64,000 bases of DNA. Origin: Maridesulfovibrio hydrothermalis AM13 = DSM 14728 (lineage in GTDB: Bacteria; Desulfobacterota; Desulfovibrionia; Desulfovibrionales; Desulfovibrionaceae). The notes below the pieces were generated by a model. That model was not told where the DNA came from, ran no database searches, and saw only the letters and a list, made by a program, of their open reading frames with translations. The position numbers and the translations under genes are program-made. Location of the stretch: the NCBI RefSeq assembly GCF_000331025.1, contig NC_020055.1, positions 1,530,370 through 1,594,369 on the forward strand. The letters are read 5' to 3'. This document shows, piece after piece, positions 1-8,735 of the stretch; position 1 is the first letter of the stretch; each line of letters starts with the position of its first letter.

Positions 1-276
1 AGCCGCCTTGCCATTGTCGAGGCCCTTTGTGACGGGGAGCTTTGCGTTTGCGATATTGTGCCGGTTGTGGGGCGCGATATCTCGACTGTTTCAAAGCATC
101 TGTCACTTCTTAAAGAAGCTGGAATTCTTCAGCACAGCAAGCGGGGCACGAATGTGTATTACAGGCTGGCAATGGATTGTGTTCCCGGTTTTTTGAGTTG
201 TCTTGAAAATTTTTTAGGCAAAAGGTTTGAAGAGCAGGCCAGAGCTTACGCTTCGAACTCTATTAAAAAAATGTAG
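1..276 (+). CDS. ArsR/SmtB-family metalloregulatory repressor, 5' end cut by window
   Basis: The reading frame is open from base 1 to the stop at 274-276, so the N-terminus lies outside the window and 91 residues are visible. The segment GELCVCDIV is the classical ArsR metal-sensing motif in helix alpha-3 (CxC), followed by the recognition helix DISTVSKHLSLLKEAGIL and the wing YYRL. Family knowledge: such homodimers repress metal or metalloid resistance operons and release DNA when thiols bind As(III), Sb(III) or a related ion. The permease and DGC protein that follow on the same strand are the likely targets. An internal GTG at 58 lies within the motif region and is not a believable start. 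Confidence 0.9.
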   Translation, partial: SRLAIVEALCDGELCVCDIVPVVGRDISTVSKHLSLLKEAGILQHSKRGTNVYYRLAMDCVPGFLSCLENFLGKRFEEQARAYASNSIKKM

Positions 277-367
277 GATCGGTCAGAAAGCGAAGATGAA
301 GCCGTTCTATTTTTTTGTTTTTAAACTTTCGTATTTGGCAAAATAGCATAAGGAGAAGGAGGCCGTT

Positions 368-1459
368 GTGGAAGAATTAAATATTAAACCCTGTGCATGT
401 GAGGCTAAGCCTAAAGCTGAAGAAGTTCCGCCATCATTCTTTTTAACCGGCAAGCCTCTTTGGGGGGCGATGATTGTCGGGCTTGTGTGCTGGTATGCGC
501 TGTATTCTCAGCTTTTACCTTTTTCCAAGTATGCTACTTTTGATTTGCTGGGTCTGACACCCGGAACCCATCTGGGGGAGGCTGTCCAGTTTTTTATTTA
601 TGATACGCCAAAGGTGCTCATGCTGCTTGGAGTGGTTGTGTTCGGGATTGGCGTGATAAGGTCTTATGTGACAGTTGAATGGACCCGTAAGGTTCTTGCT
701 GGGCGCAGAGAGTCAGCGGGAAATGTCATGGCCGCTCTGCTTGGAGTGGTGACACCGTTTTGCTCCTGCTCAGCAGTCCCGTTATTTATTGGTTTTGTCG
801 CTGGCGGAGTTCCGCTCGGGGTTACTTTTTCATTTTTGATTTCAGCCCCTATGGTCAATGAGGTTGCCTTGGTGCTGCTGTACGGACTTATGGGCTGGAA
901 GGTTGCAACATTGTATTTTGTGACCGGAGTTAGCATTGCCATAGTGGCCGGCTGGGTTATCGGCAGATTGAAGATGGAAAAATATGTGGAAAGCTGGGTG
1001 ACACTGGCAACTGCTGATAAAAGTGTTGTGCCCTCCGGCATGAATATAGAGCAACGGGTTATGTTCGGGATCGATTCGGTCAAGGATATTGTAGGCAAGG
1101 TATGGCTTTATGTTGTGCTGGGTATCGCTGCCGGAGCGGCCATTCACGGTTATGTGCCGGAAGATATGATGGCTTCAATTATGGGTAAGGGAGTCTGGTG
1201 GGCTGTTCCGGTCTCGGTATTGCTCGGTATTCCTATGTACACCAATGCTGCCGGGGTTATCCCTATAGTTGATGCCTTGCTTGGCAAGGGGGCGGCTCTC
1301 GGAACTGTGCTGGCTTTTATGATGAGTGTCATTGCTCTTTCTTTTCCTGAGATGGTCATCCTGCGCAAAGTTTTAAAGCCCAGATTGATAGCTGTGTTTG
1401 TCGGTGTGGTCGCTTGCGGCATTTTGATGGTCGGGTATCTGTTTAATATGATAATATAA
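368..1459 (+). CDS. permease of the ArsP/YraQ (DUF318) type
   Basis: A 363-residue inner-membrane protein with about eight to ten hydrophobic segments. The signature TPFCSCSAVPLFIGFVAGGVP and the SAPMVNEVALVLL segment place it in the DUF318 permease family, which includes the methylarsenite exporter ArsP. A short cytoplasmic N-terminus carries Cys-Ala-Cys (CACE), a possible thiol metal site. The GTG start has a strong Shine-Dalgarno, AAGGAGAAGGA, at 350-360. It lies 91 bases after the arsR-like gene and is closed by a terminator, so the two probably form one metal-responsive unit. The substrate (organoarsenical, arsenite or other thiophilic ion) cannot be read from sequence. Confidence 0.85.
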   Translation: MEELNIKPCACEAKPKAEEVPPSFFLTGKPLWGAMIVGLVCWYALYSQLLPFSKYATFDLLGLTPGTHLGEAVQFFIYDTPKVLMLLGVVVFGIGVIRSYVTVEWTRKVLAGRRESAGNVMAALLGVVTPFCSCSAVPLFIGFVAGGVPLGVTFSFLISAPMVNEVALVLLYGLMGWKVATLYFVTGVSIAIVAGWVIGRLKMEKYVESWVTLATADKSVVPSGMNIEQRVMFGIDSVKDIVGKVWLYVVLGIAAGAAIHGYVPEDMMASIMGKGVWWAVPVSVLLGIPMYTNAAGVIPIVDALLGKGAALGTVLAFMMSVIALSFPEMVILRKVLKPRLIAVFVGVVACGILMVGYLFNMII

Positions 1460-1480
1460 AAAGAATTCTACTTAGTCCTG

Positions 1481-1518
1481 CCCGCATAAATCATTTAATG
1501 GTTTATGCGGGCTTTTTT
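1481..1518 (+). terminator. rho-independent terminator after permease
   Basis: A 10-bp perfect stem (CCCGCATAAA paired with TTTATGCGGG, 1481-1490 and 1502-1511) is followed by CTTTTTTG. Confidence 0.85.
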
Positions 1519-1590
1519 GTGTAAAAAGTGTTTTTTGGGCTGAAATGTGCTAAATAGATTGTAAGCTGATTATTAAAGGAGGTCCGGCAT

Positions 1591-2007
1591 ATGACTGATA
1601 ATTATGAAACCGGTTTTCTGGTTATAAGTTGTTCAGGAGCTTCCAGTTCCGGCCAGGCTGCTAATGAGCTGGCTGTGGAGCTTAATAAGAGCGGATTTGC
1701 CAAGATGGTTTGTCTGGCCGGTGTCGGGGCAGGGCTGGATGATTGTGTGGAGGATGCCGGACGGGTCAGGGATTTGATTGTCATTGACGGTTGTGACAAG
1801 GCTTGTTCACATAAAATGCTGGAAAAAATCGGAATCAAGCCTGTTCATACCTTTTGCCTTACCAAAATGGGGGTAAATTGTCCTGTGTCCGATGTAGACC
1901 CTGAGCTTCTGAGTGAATTGCGCAAGAAGATAAAGTTATTATTCGGACAGAGCAGAGCTGATAGTAAGTATGCTGTCTGCGGTTGTGACACGTGTGTGAG
2001 GGAATAA
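1591..2007 (+). CDS. DGC-domain putative zinc-binding protein
   Basis: A 138-residue soluble protein. It has CSGASSSGQAANELA at residues 14-28, the namesake Asp-Gly-Cys at 66-68 (VIDGCDKACSHKML), further cysteines at 41, 52, 72, 89 and 97, and a C-terminal CGCDTC cluster at 130-135. This matches the DGC family (PF08859), small cysteine-rich proteins presumed to bind zinc. The start ATG follows AAAGGAGGTCCGGCAT. Its position right after an ArsR-like regulator and a cysteine permease suggests intracellular metal buffering or delivery to the permease, which is inference. A terminator separates it from the permease, so it may have its own promoter. Confidence 0.8.
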   Translation: MTDNYETGFLVISCSGASSSGQAANELAVELNKSGFAKMVCLAGVGAGLDDCVEDAGRVRDLIVIDGCDKACSHKMLEKIGIKPVHTFCLTKMGVNCPVSDVDPELLSELRKKIKLLFGQSRADSKYAVCGCDTCVRE

Positions 2008-2057
2008 CATCCCTGCAAATAAAAAATAATGGTTAATAATATTAAAAATGCTATTGA

Positions 2058-2085
2058 AAGGCCAATATTTCACTTGGCCTTTTTT
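2058..2085 (+). terminator. rho-independent terminator after DGC gene
   Basis: AAGGCCAA (2058-2065) pairs with TTGGCCTT (2074-2081) and is followed by TTTTG. It lies inside the most upstream possible reading of the next gene, which argues for a later start there. Confidence 0.8.
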
Positions 2086-2146
2086 GTTATGCATTTTATT
2101 GTTTTTTCCTACTGCAACTGTAAATATGTTATTCAGGAGCTTTTTT

Positions 2147-3388
2147 GTGGGTAAAGTTTTAATTATAGACTCCAGCAAAGTTACCGCATCTTTTATTCAA
2201 AAGACTTTGCAGCAGACTGACCTTGTTTGTGATTTGGCGTACAGCTACGAAGAAGCGAAGAAACTTATTGCAGAAAACGATTACTTCGTGGGGCTGAGCA
2301 GTCTTATTCTTGAGGGAGTAGAGTCCGGTAAAGGGGTGGACTTGCTTTTGGAGAATAAGATACCTGCCATTGCTGTGACTTCTTCTCTTGATGAAAAAGT
2401 TCTCAGTGATATTTCCAAGAAGGATATTGTTGACTACGTACTTAAGAAGATAGAACACGCTGAATACATTATCCGTATTGTTCATCGCGTATATAAAAAC
2501 AAGGGCCTTAAGGTCATGGTGGTGGATGATTCAAGTTCTGTCCGCACATGGGTGTCCAGTATTTTGAGACGGCAGGGGCTTACCGTACTGCAGGCCGCTG
2601 ACGGTAAGGAAGCCTGTAAGCTGTTTTATAAAAATCCTGATGTTAAACTGGTGCTTACTGACTACACTATGCCTGAAATGGATGGCACTCAACTTACTGC
2701 TCATCTGCGTACCATCCGTCCTATGGACGAACTTTGTATTATTGTTCTTTCTTCTGACTCCAGTTCCCGTATCGCACCTTTGTTTCTTAAAATAGGGGCT
2801 AATGATTTCATTCACAAAAGTGCAAGTGTTGAAGAGATCCTTTGCAGAGTGAATTCAAATCTGGAAATTCTCGAACTTATCGAAGAGTCCCGTGATCGGG
2901 CTAATAAAGATTTTCTTACCGGAATGTGGAACCGCAGGTATTTCTTTGAATACGCCGGCCCTTTGTATGAAAAGTGTATGGTTGAAAGAAAGGAGCTGTG
3001 CCTTGCGCTTCTGGATATCGACTACTTTAAGCAGGTCAATGATAACTATGGACATGATGCCGGTGACGAGGTTTTAAAGAAATTTGCCTCCATGCTCGTA
3101 GATTATGTCGGAAACAGAGGGCTTGCTGCCCGTTTCGGCGGCGAAGAGTTTATGGTGATTCTTGACGATGTGGCAGCTGGTGAGCTGGATGATTTTTTAA
3201 ATGGTTTCAGAGAAATCATAGAAGATTTTTCCATGACTTATAAAGGTGAGGTGATTGAGTTCACCATCTCCACCGGTGCGACCGCTAATATGGGCAGCGA
3301 CCTGCCCGGTATGATCAGTCGGGCAGATGATTTACTTTATGAAGCCAAGACTTCGGGGCGCAACAAGGTAGTTTGTGAAGAAATGTAA
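2147..3388 (+). CDS. diguanylate cyclase response regulator (REC-REC-GGDEF)
   Basis: I chose the GTG at 2147 because AGGAGC precedes it by 6 bases and because longer starts cross the terminator at 2058-2085. The 413-residue product has two receiver domains and a GGDEF domain. The first REC (KVLIIDSSKVTASFIQ onward) lacks the phospho-acceptor Asp, having GLSSLIL where a D is expected. The second (KVMVVDDSSSVR, LVLTDYTMPEMDG) is intact. The cyclase signature is ARFGGEEF, so it should be active. The RxxD inhibitory site normally just upstream reads GNRG, so c-di-GMP product inhibition is probably absent. The next gene is a ComFB-like protein, a family reported to bind c-di-GMP. Confidence 0.92.
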   Translation: MGKVLIIDSSKVTASFIQKTLQQTDLVCDLAYSYEEAKKLIAENDYFVGLSSLILEGVESGKGVDLLLENKIPAIAVTSSLDEKVLSDISKKDIVDYVLKKIEHAEYIIRIVHRVYKNKGLKVMVVDDSSSVRTWVSSILRRQGLTVLQAADGKEACKLFYKNPDVKLVLTDYTMPEMDGTQLTAHLRTIRPMDELCIIVLSSDSSSRIAPLFLKIGANDFIHKSASVEEILCRVNSNLEILELIEESRDRANKDFLTGMWNRRYFFEYAGPLYEKCMVERKELCLALLDIDYFKQVNDNYGHDAGDEVLKKFASMLVDYVGNRGLAARFGGEEFMVILDDVAAGELDDFLNGFREIIEDFSMTYKGEVIEFTISTGATANMGSDLPGMISRADDLLYEAKTSGRNKVVCEEM

Positions 3389-3411
3389 CCTTGCGGTATG
3401 TGATTTTTGTT

Positions 3412-3453
3412 AAATGCTTCGGTACATAAAATGTTTCGAAGCATTTTTTTTTG
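3412..3453 (+). terminator. rho-independent terminator after diguanylate cyclase
   Basis: AAATGCTTCG (3412-3421) pairs with CGAAGCATTT (3437-3446) and runs into a long T tract. Confidence 0.8.
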
Positions 3454-3558
3454 TTTAGAAACTATAAATCCAAAATTGCTTTGAATCGATTCTTTAATGT
3501 TGTATAGTTAGATAAGGTGTGGAGGTTTTTTATAGCGTATCGAGTCTAGGGGGACGTT

Positions 3559-3861
3559 ATGTTGACGCAGGATGAATTTTTTAAGAGCGGCGAGATAGTT
3601 AATTTGGCTGAACAGGCTGTATACGAGGAGTTGCAGGCTTTTATCGCGAAGGGAGAAGTTGAGTTTTGTCAATGCGATAAATGTCTTTTTGATATTGTTT
3701 GTGTTGTGCTGAATGCCGTTCCAAGTCTGTACTCTTCAAGTGTGGTTGACAGGAAATATCCCAACCCTGATTTTAAGGCGGAGTATGAGATGCTGAAGGA
3801 GCGTATAAAGTTTGAAATTCCTCTGGCCATTGCACATATCAAGGAAGGATTGCATCATTAG
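3559..3861 (+). CDS. ComFB-like protein
   Basis: A 100-residue cytosolic protein with the ComFB layout: an N-terminal amphipathic stretch (NLAEQAVYEEL), a CQCDKC cysteine cluster at residues 37-42, then DIVCVVLNAVPSLYSS, matching the family pattern CxCxxCxxDIxAxALNxLPPxY. Family knowledge: ComFB was first annotated as a late-competence protein, and members were more recently reported as c-di-GMP or cyclic-nucleotide binders. The cysteines may hold a metal. It is preceded by GGGGG and follows a diguanylate cyclase after a terminator, so it has its own promoter but may be an effector in the same circuit (inference). Confidence 0.8.
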   Translation: MLTQDEFFKSGEIVNLAEQAVYEELQAFIAKGEVEFCQCDKCLFDIVCVVLNAVPSLYSSSVVDRKYPNPDFKAEYEMLKERIKFEIPLAIAHIKEGLHH

Positions 3862-4020
3862 ATGAATTTTGTTTTATGCAGAATGGCAAAATCAAAATAA
3901 TTTACTTTTTTTTGAAATGGTAATCGGGTAGTGTCTCCTTTATTTAAGTGAGAAATGGACCAAGGAGCTGTTTCAGTTGGCAGACCTTTTGTCCGGTTAA
4001 GAAATATTCAGGGGGAGCAC

Positions 4021-5217
4021 GTGGATTTATTAAGTATAATGGCGGTTAAAAGCAGCAGACCTTCAAAAGTTGTTTTTTTATTTTTAGTTCTGTTTTTATT
4101 TGCAGTTCTGAGCGGATGCATTGGTGAAGACAGCAAGGTGAAGGCTGCTGCAGAGGCTGTTCCTGTAAAAGTTATTAAAATTTCAGAACAAGTTTTTCAG
4201 GTCAGGGGTGAATATGTTGCTCAGGTTCAGGCCATGAAGACGGTTGAGATTCGAGCCAGAGTGCAGGGGCATTTGAAAGAGCGTCTATTTGAAGAGGGGC
4301 AGGTTGTTGAAAAAGGACAGCTCCTTTTTATAATTGATCGCCGGCCTTATGAAGAAGTGCTGAAAAGAGCAGAGGCAGAACTTGCCAGCAGCAGAGCTAC
4401 TTTGAGCAAAGCGGAAAAGGATTACATCAGGTTCAAGGCTCTTTTTGATCAGGGAGCGGTCAGCCGTGAAGAGTATGACTCTAAAATTACAGACAAGAGA
4501 GTTTATGAGGCAAATGTAAGTAATGCCAAGGCTGAAGTAGAGCAGGCAAATCTGGATCTCGGCTTTACAAAAATTTATTCTCCCATGAAAGGCCTCATCG
4601 GGCGGACGCAGGTTAACCTTGGTTCCCTTATCGCCAAGGAGTCTACTGTTCTGGTTACCGTGTCTTCTATCGATCCCGTTTACGTGAATTTCAGTATTCC
4701 TGAAAAAGAATACCTTTTTGCTGTTAAGGAGATTGAAGCCCGTAAAAAGAAGGGGATGGCTGAAAAGCATACCCAGCTGCAGATTATTTTGGCCGACGGT
4801 CAACTTTATAATTACAACGGAACACTCAATATGGCTGACCGCGCTGTCGACTCCTCCACTGGTACTTTGGGGCTGAGAGCTGAATTTCCTAATCCTGATA
4901 AAATGTTGCGTGATGGCCAGTATGCCAAGGTAGTTGCCTTGCTTAAGGTTTACGATCACGCACTGGTGGTTCCTTCAAGAGCTGTTCTGGATGTTCAGGG
5001 CCGGAAGTCGCTTCTTACTGTAGCCGCGAACGGAACCGTTGTGGAAAAAGCTGTTCAGATTGATTATTCAAGTGACCATAATACCGTCATAGGTAAAGGT
5101 CTAAGTGCCGGTGATCTTGTTATCGCTGACGGTGTAAATAGAATCAGGCCGGGAATTTTAGTTGATCCCGAGATTGTAGAGCCGGTTAAACCTGTGTCTT
5201 CTGTTCCTGAACAATAG
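4021..5217 (+). CDS. RND efflux periplasmic adaptor lipoprotein (AcrA/MexA type)
   Basis: I start it at the GTG at 4021, which GGGGGAGCAC precedes. An upstream ATG at 3955 would add 22 residues and lacks a good ribosome site. The 398-residue product has a lipoprotein signal ending LFAVLSGC (Cys33), a lipoyl half-motif (MKTVEIRARVQGHL), an alpha-helical hairpin (about 125-195) and the second lipoyl half with GLIGRTQVNLGSLI. Family role: it bridges the inner-membrane pump encoded next to an outer-membrane channel. No TolC-like channel is in this window, so one encoded elsewhere must be used. Confidence 0.92.
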   Translation: MDLLSIMAVKSSRPSKVVFLFLVLFLFAVLSGCIGEDSKVKAAAEAVPVKVIKISEQVFQVRGEYVAQVQAMKTVEIRARVQGHLKERLFEEGQVVEKGQLLFIIDRRPYEEVLKRAEAELASSRATLSKAEKDYIRFKALFDQGAVSREEYDSKITDKRVYEANVSNAKAEVEQANLDLGFTKIYSPMKGLIGRTQVNLGSLIAKESTVLVTVSSIDPVYVNFSIPEKEYLFAVKEIEARKKKGMAEKHTQLQIILADGQLYNYNGTLNMADRAVDSSTGTLGLRAEFPNPDKMLRDGQYAKVVALLKVYDHALVVPSRAVLDVQGRKSLLTVAANGTVVEKAVQIDYSSDHNTVIGKGLSAGDLVIADGVNRIRPGILVDPEIVEPVKPVSSVPEQ

Positions 5218-5242
5218 TTTTTAAACTATTTTTTTATAATAA

Positions 5243-5275
5243 ATCTCCCCGTACTGGCGGGGAGATAATTTTTTG
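5243..5275 (+). terminator. hairpin plus T run between adaptor and pump genes
   Basis: ATCTCCCC (5243-5250) pairs with GGGGAGAT (5259-5266), followed by AATTTTTTG. It sits inside what should be one transcript, so it may attenuate or partly terminate before the pump gene. Confidence 0.65.
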
Positions 5276-5298
5276 CCTCCGAATATACAGGAAAAGTC

Positions 5299-8200
5299 AT
5301 GGTCAATTTTTTCATCGACAGACCCATTTTTTCGTCCGTTATCTCCATAATTATTACGCTGGTGGGGCTGCTTAGTATTTTTACGCTGCCTATTGCCCAG
5401 TATCCTGAAATTGCACCTCCTACTGTTCAGATCTCAACTGTATACAACGGCGCAAGTGCTGATGTTGTTGAGCAGACAGTTGCCGCTCCCATCGAAGAGC
5501 AGGTCAACGGCGCACAGGATATGCTGTACATGAACTCTATCAGTTCAAATGATGGCCGCCTTGTGCTTAATGTTACATTTGAACTTGGTCGTGATCTTGA
5601 ACTGGCTACAGTTGACGTGCAAAATAGAGTCAGTCTTGCTTCGCCTCAGCTTCCTGCCGAGGTTACAAAGTCCGGCGTAACGGTAAAAAAACAGTCTTCA
5701 AGCATGATCTGTGTAGTCAGTCTGCTTTCATCTGATGGAACTTACGATGCACTTTTCCTTAACAACTACGCCAAGATCAATCTTTATGATGCCATATCCC
5801 GTATTCCCGGGGTCGGTAATGTCAGCCTGTTCGGTGATCAGGATTATGGCATGCGTATCTGGCTTGATCCTGATAAAATGGCTCGCTTGGCGATTACCTC
5901 TGACGATATTATCAAAGCTGTTCAGGAGCAGAATCTACAGGCTCCTGCGGGACAGGTCGGTCAGCCGCCGGCTTCTGCCGGTCAGCAGTTTCAGCTGACA
6001 GTGCGGGTGAAAGGACGGCTGAGCGAACCTGAAGAGTTTGGAAATATTATTGTTAAGGCCAATCCTGACGGAAGCACTGTGCGCATCATGGATGTGGCCC
6101 GGGTTGAAATGGGGTCTAAATCATATTCTGCTTTCGGCAGACAGGGGAAAACACAAGCTGCAATGCTGCTGATTTATCAGCTTCCCGGGGCAAATGCACT
6201 GGACATTGTAAATAATGTCAGGGCCACTATGAAAGAGCTTTCCGCTTTTTTTCCGGTAAGCATGCAGTATGATATTCCTTACGACACAACTCTTTTTGTT
6301 ACCGCTTCCATCGATGAGGTTCTCCAGACTCTTTATGAAGCCATGTTCTTGGTTTTCATTGTTGTTTTTATCTTTCTGCAAAACCTCAGGGCTACAATTG
6401 TTCCTATGATTGCGGTTCCGGTTTCTCTTGTCGGAACATTCGCTTTTTTTCAAGTGCTCGGATTCTCAATCAATACTTTGACCTTGTTCGGCATGGTGCT
6501 GGCCATCGGTATTGTTGTTGATGATGCCATTGTTGTGGTGGAAGCTGTGCAATTGAAAATAGATGAAGAAGGGCTTGATGCCAAGACGGCAACCAAGGAA
6601 GCCATGAAAGAGGTTTCAGGGCCAATTGTTGCGACCACGGCGGTTCTTATTGCCGTGTTTGTTCCTGTTGCTTTTATGGGCGGCATTACCGGACAGCTTT
6701 ATAAGCAGTTTGCATTGACTCTTGCTGTTTCTGTCGCAATTTCATCGATTAATGCATTAACGTTTTCTCCGGCCATGTCGGCACTTCTTTTGCGTCCTCA
6801 AAAAGAGATGCGTGGTCCCCTTGGCTGGTTTTTTAAGAAGTTTAATAAGTATTTCAATAAAGTTACTTCCGGATACACTGCCGGAGTAAAGTTGATGATC
6901 AGAAAATCCGTTGTTGCACTGGGGTTATTTGCTGCGCTTATGCTTGGTACATATACTCTATTCGGCACTGTCCCTACAGGCTTTGTTCCCAACGAGGACC
7001 AGGGCTATTTTATGATGAATATCCAGCTTGCCGAGGGAGCTTCTCTTGAACGGTCTGATGCCGTTGTTTCAAAGGTTGAGGAGATGCTTAAAAATGAAGC
7101 CGGGGTTAAGGACTTTTTTGCTCTTGGTGGTTTTAACCTGATTACCGGAGCTTATTCTTCTTACACATCGACTGTTTTTGCCGTCCTCGACCCCTGGGAT
7201 GAGCGTACTGATCCGGCTTTGCACGTGAACTCAATTCTGCAAAAGGTTCAGCGGCAGGTAATGGGAATTCAGGAAGCCAGAATCATCTGCTTCAACCCGC
7301 CGCCTATTAACGGCATTGGTTCAACAGGTGGCTTGCAGTTCGAATTGCAGGACAAATCCGGCGGAACTGTGGAAGAGCTTTCACAGGCGGCAAAGGATTA
7401 CATGGCCGCTCTTGCAAAACGTCCGGAACTGACAGGTATTTTTACTACTTTCAGTGCTAACGTTCCGCAGATTTATGTGGATGTTGACCGTGACAAAGTT
7501 CAGAAGCTCGGCATTCCGCTTAATGAAGTTTTTAGTGCTATGCAGACTTTTCTCGGTGGATATTACATCAATGACTTTAATAAGTATGGCAGGACATATC
7601 GGGTAATGGCGCAGGCTGATTCTCAGTTCAGACGGACTCCCGAGGATGTTTCTAAGTTCTATGTGCGCGGGAAGACCGGAAAAATGGTTCCGCTTTCAAC
7701 TCTGCTGAATCAGAAGAGGATATACGGACCTGAATATATTCAGCGTTACAACCTCTTCAGGACCATTGAAATAACCGCTTCTACTGCTCCGGGATACAGT
7801 ACCGGGCAGGGGATTGCTATTATGGAAGAGGTTGCCCGCGAAACCCTGCCCAGAGGGTATGGATTTGACTGGACTAATATTGCCTATCAGGAAAAGAAGT
7901 CCGGCGGAGAGATTATTATTATCTTTGGACTTGCGGTTTTGATGGTCTTTTTCGTGCTGGCTGCCCAGTATGAAAGCTGGATTATTCCGCTGGCGATCGT
8001 TTTTGCCGTACCGCTCGGTGTTTTCGGAGCTATAGCCGGGCAGTATCTGCGCGGGCTGGATAACAATGTCTATGCCCAGATCGGACTTATCATGCTGATC
8101 GGGCTGGCAGCTAAAAATGCTATTCTTATTGTCGAGTTCGCCAAGCAGAAGTATGAGCACGGTATGCCTTTAGTGCAGGCGGCTATGGAGGCTGCGCATC

Positions 8201-8436
8201 AGCGTTTCCGGCCTATCCTTATGACATCGTTTGCGTTTATTCTCGGTGTTATCCCGTTGATGCTTGCAAAGGGGGCCGGCTCAGCCAGTCGTCATGCGCT
8301 TGGAACATCAGTGTTCGCAGGTATGATCGCGGCCACGATTCTCGGCGTGTTGTTTGTACCTTTATTTTATGTACAGCTGATTAAGATTCAAAGGAAAATC
8401 CTCAAGGATAAAGACGAGGAAGTTAATAAAGAGTAA
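5299..8436 (+). CDS. RND multidrug efflux pump (AcrB/HAE1 type)
   Basis: The 1045-residue length is typical of AcrB. It starts FFIDRPIFSSVISIIITLVG, has the proton-relay pair Asp408-Asp409 in GIVVDDAIVVVEAVQ, the partner Lys939 in LIGLAAKNAILIVEFAK, and FVPVAFMGGITGQLYKQFALTLA. Twelve transmembrane segments and two large periplasmic loops are implied by the hydropathy. Family knowledge: these trimers export hydrophobic and amphiphilic drugs, bile salts or solvents by proton antiport. It pairs with the adaptor 81 bases upstream. No dedicated repressor is adjacent. Confidence 0.96.
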   Translation: MVNFFIDRPIFSSVISIIITLVGLLSIFTLPIAQYPEIAPPTVQISTVYNGASADVVEQTVAAPIEEQVNGAQDMLYMNSISSNDGRLVLNVTFELGRDLELATVDVQNRVSLASPQLPAEVTKSGVTVKKQSSSMICVVSLLSSDGTYDALFLNNYAKINLYDAISRIPGVGNVSLFGDQDYGMRIWLDPDKMARLAITSDDIIKAVQEQNLQAPAGQVGQPPASAGQQFQLTVRVKGRLSEPEEFGNIIVKANPDGSTVRIMDVARVEMGSKSYSAFGRQGKTQAAMLLIYQLPGANALDIVNNVRATMKELSAFFPVSMQYDIPYDTTLFVTASIDEVLQTLYEAMFLVFIVVFIFLQNLRATIVPMIAVPVSLVGTFAFFQVLGFSINTLTLFGMVLAIGIVVDDAIVVVEAVQLKIDEEGLDAKTATKEAMKEVSGPIVATTAVLIAVFVPVAFMGGITGQLYKQFALTLAVSVAISSINALTFSPAMSALLLRPQKEMRGPLGWFFKKFNKYFNKVTSGYTAGVKLMIRKSVVALGLFAALMLGTYTLFGTVPTGFVPNEDQGYFMMNIQLAEGASLERSDAVVSKVEEMLKNEAGVKDFFALGGFNLITGAYSSYTSTVFAVLDPWDERTDPALHVNSILQKVQRQVMGIQEARIICFNPPPINGIGSTGGLQFELQDKSGGTVEELSQAAKDYMAALAKRPELTGIFTTFSANVPQIYVDVDRDKVQKLGIPLNEVFSAMQTFLGGYYINDFNKYGRTYRVMAQADSQFRRTPEDVSKFYVRGKTGKMVPLSTLLNQKRIYGPEYIQRYNLFRTIEITASTAPGYSTGQGIAIMEEVARETLPRGYGFDWTNIAYQEKKSGGEIIIIFGLAVLMVFFVLAAQYESWIIPLAIVFAVPLGVFGAIAGQYLRGLDNNVYAQIGLIMLIGLAAKNAILIVEFAKQKYEHGMPLVQAAMEAAHQRFRPILMTSFAFILGVIPLMLAKGAGSASRHALGTSVFAGMIAATILGVLFVPLFYVQLIKIQRKILKDKDEEVNKE

Positions 8437-8447
8437 ATGTTTGCAGA

Positions 8448-8481
8448 GAAAGCCTCCGAAGGATTATCGGAGGCTTTCTTA
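8448..8481 (+). terminator. rho-independent terminator after RND pump
   Basis: GAAAGCCTCCG (8448-8458) and CGGAGGCTTTC (8468-8478) form an 11-bp perfect stem. Confidence 0.85.
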
Positions 8482-8522
8482 ATTTAAATGCGCAGCATAT
8501 CAAACCTCAAAAAAAAGTGACG

Positions 8523-8735
8523 TTACCGTTCGGCCTTTTTCAAAAAATAAAAGAGAAAATAGTAGCTCCAGACAGCACAGGGCATGCCGATGAATGCGCC
8601 GAAGATCACATCAGCGGGGTAGTGTTTGCCTGCAATGATCCGGCTGACAGCAACTAAAGCGGCAATGATGAACGGAATGCACCGCTTTTGCGGCAACAGC
8701 AGGGCTACTGCCTGCGTATTGGTATTGCGGCTTGT
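8523..8735 (-). pseudogene. C-terminal remnant of a PAP2-family phosphatase
   Basis: On the minus strand, directly after the kinase stop codon, 70 in-frame codons read NTQAVALLLP, then AALVAVSRIIAGKHYPADVIFGAFIG, then a hydrophobic segment YYFLFYFLKKAER and a stop. SRxxxxxHxxxDV is motif 3 of the PAP2 superfamily (lipid phosphatases and undecaprenyl-PP phosphatases). Motif 1 (KxxxxxxRP) and motif 2 (PSGH) are missing and there is no start codon or ribosome site. This is best explained by a deletion that fused the 3' end of a PAP2 gene to the end of the kinase gene. It was found only by reading the apparent gap. Confidence 0.7.

Noticed and set aside
2048-2146. Longer N-terminus for the diguanylate cyclase
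   Set aside because: It spans the terminator at 2058-2085, and a GTG at 2147 has a proper ribosome site.
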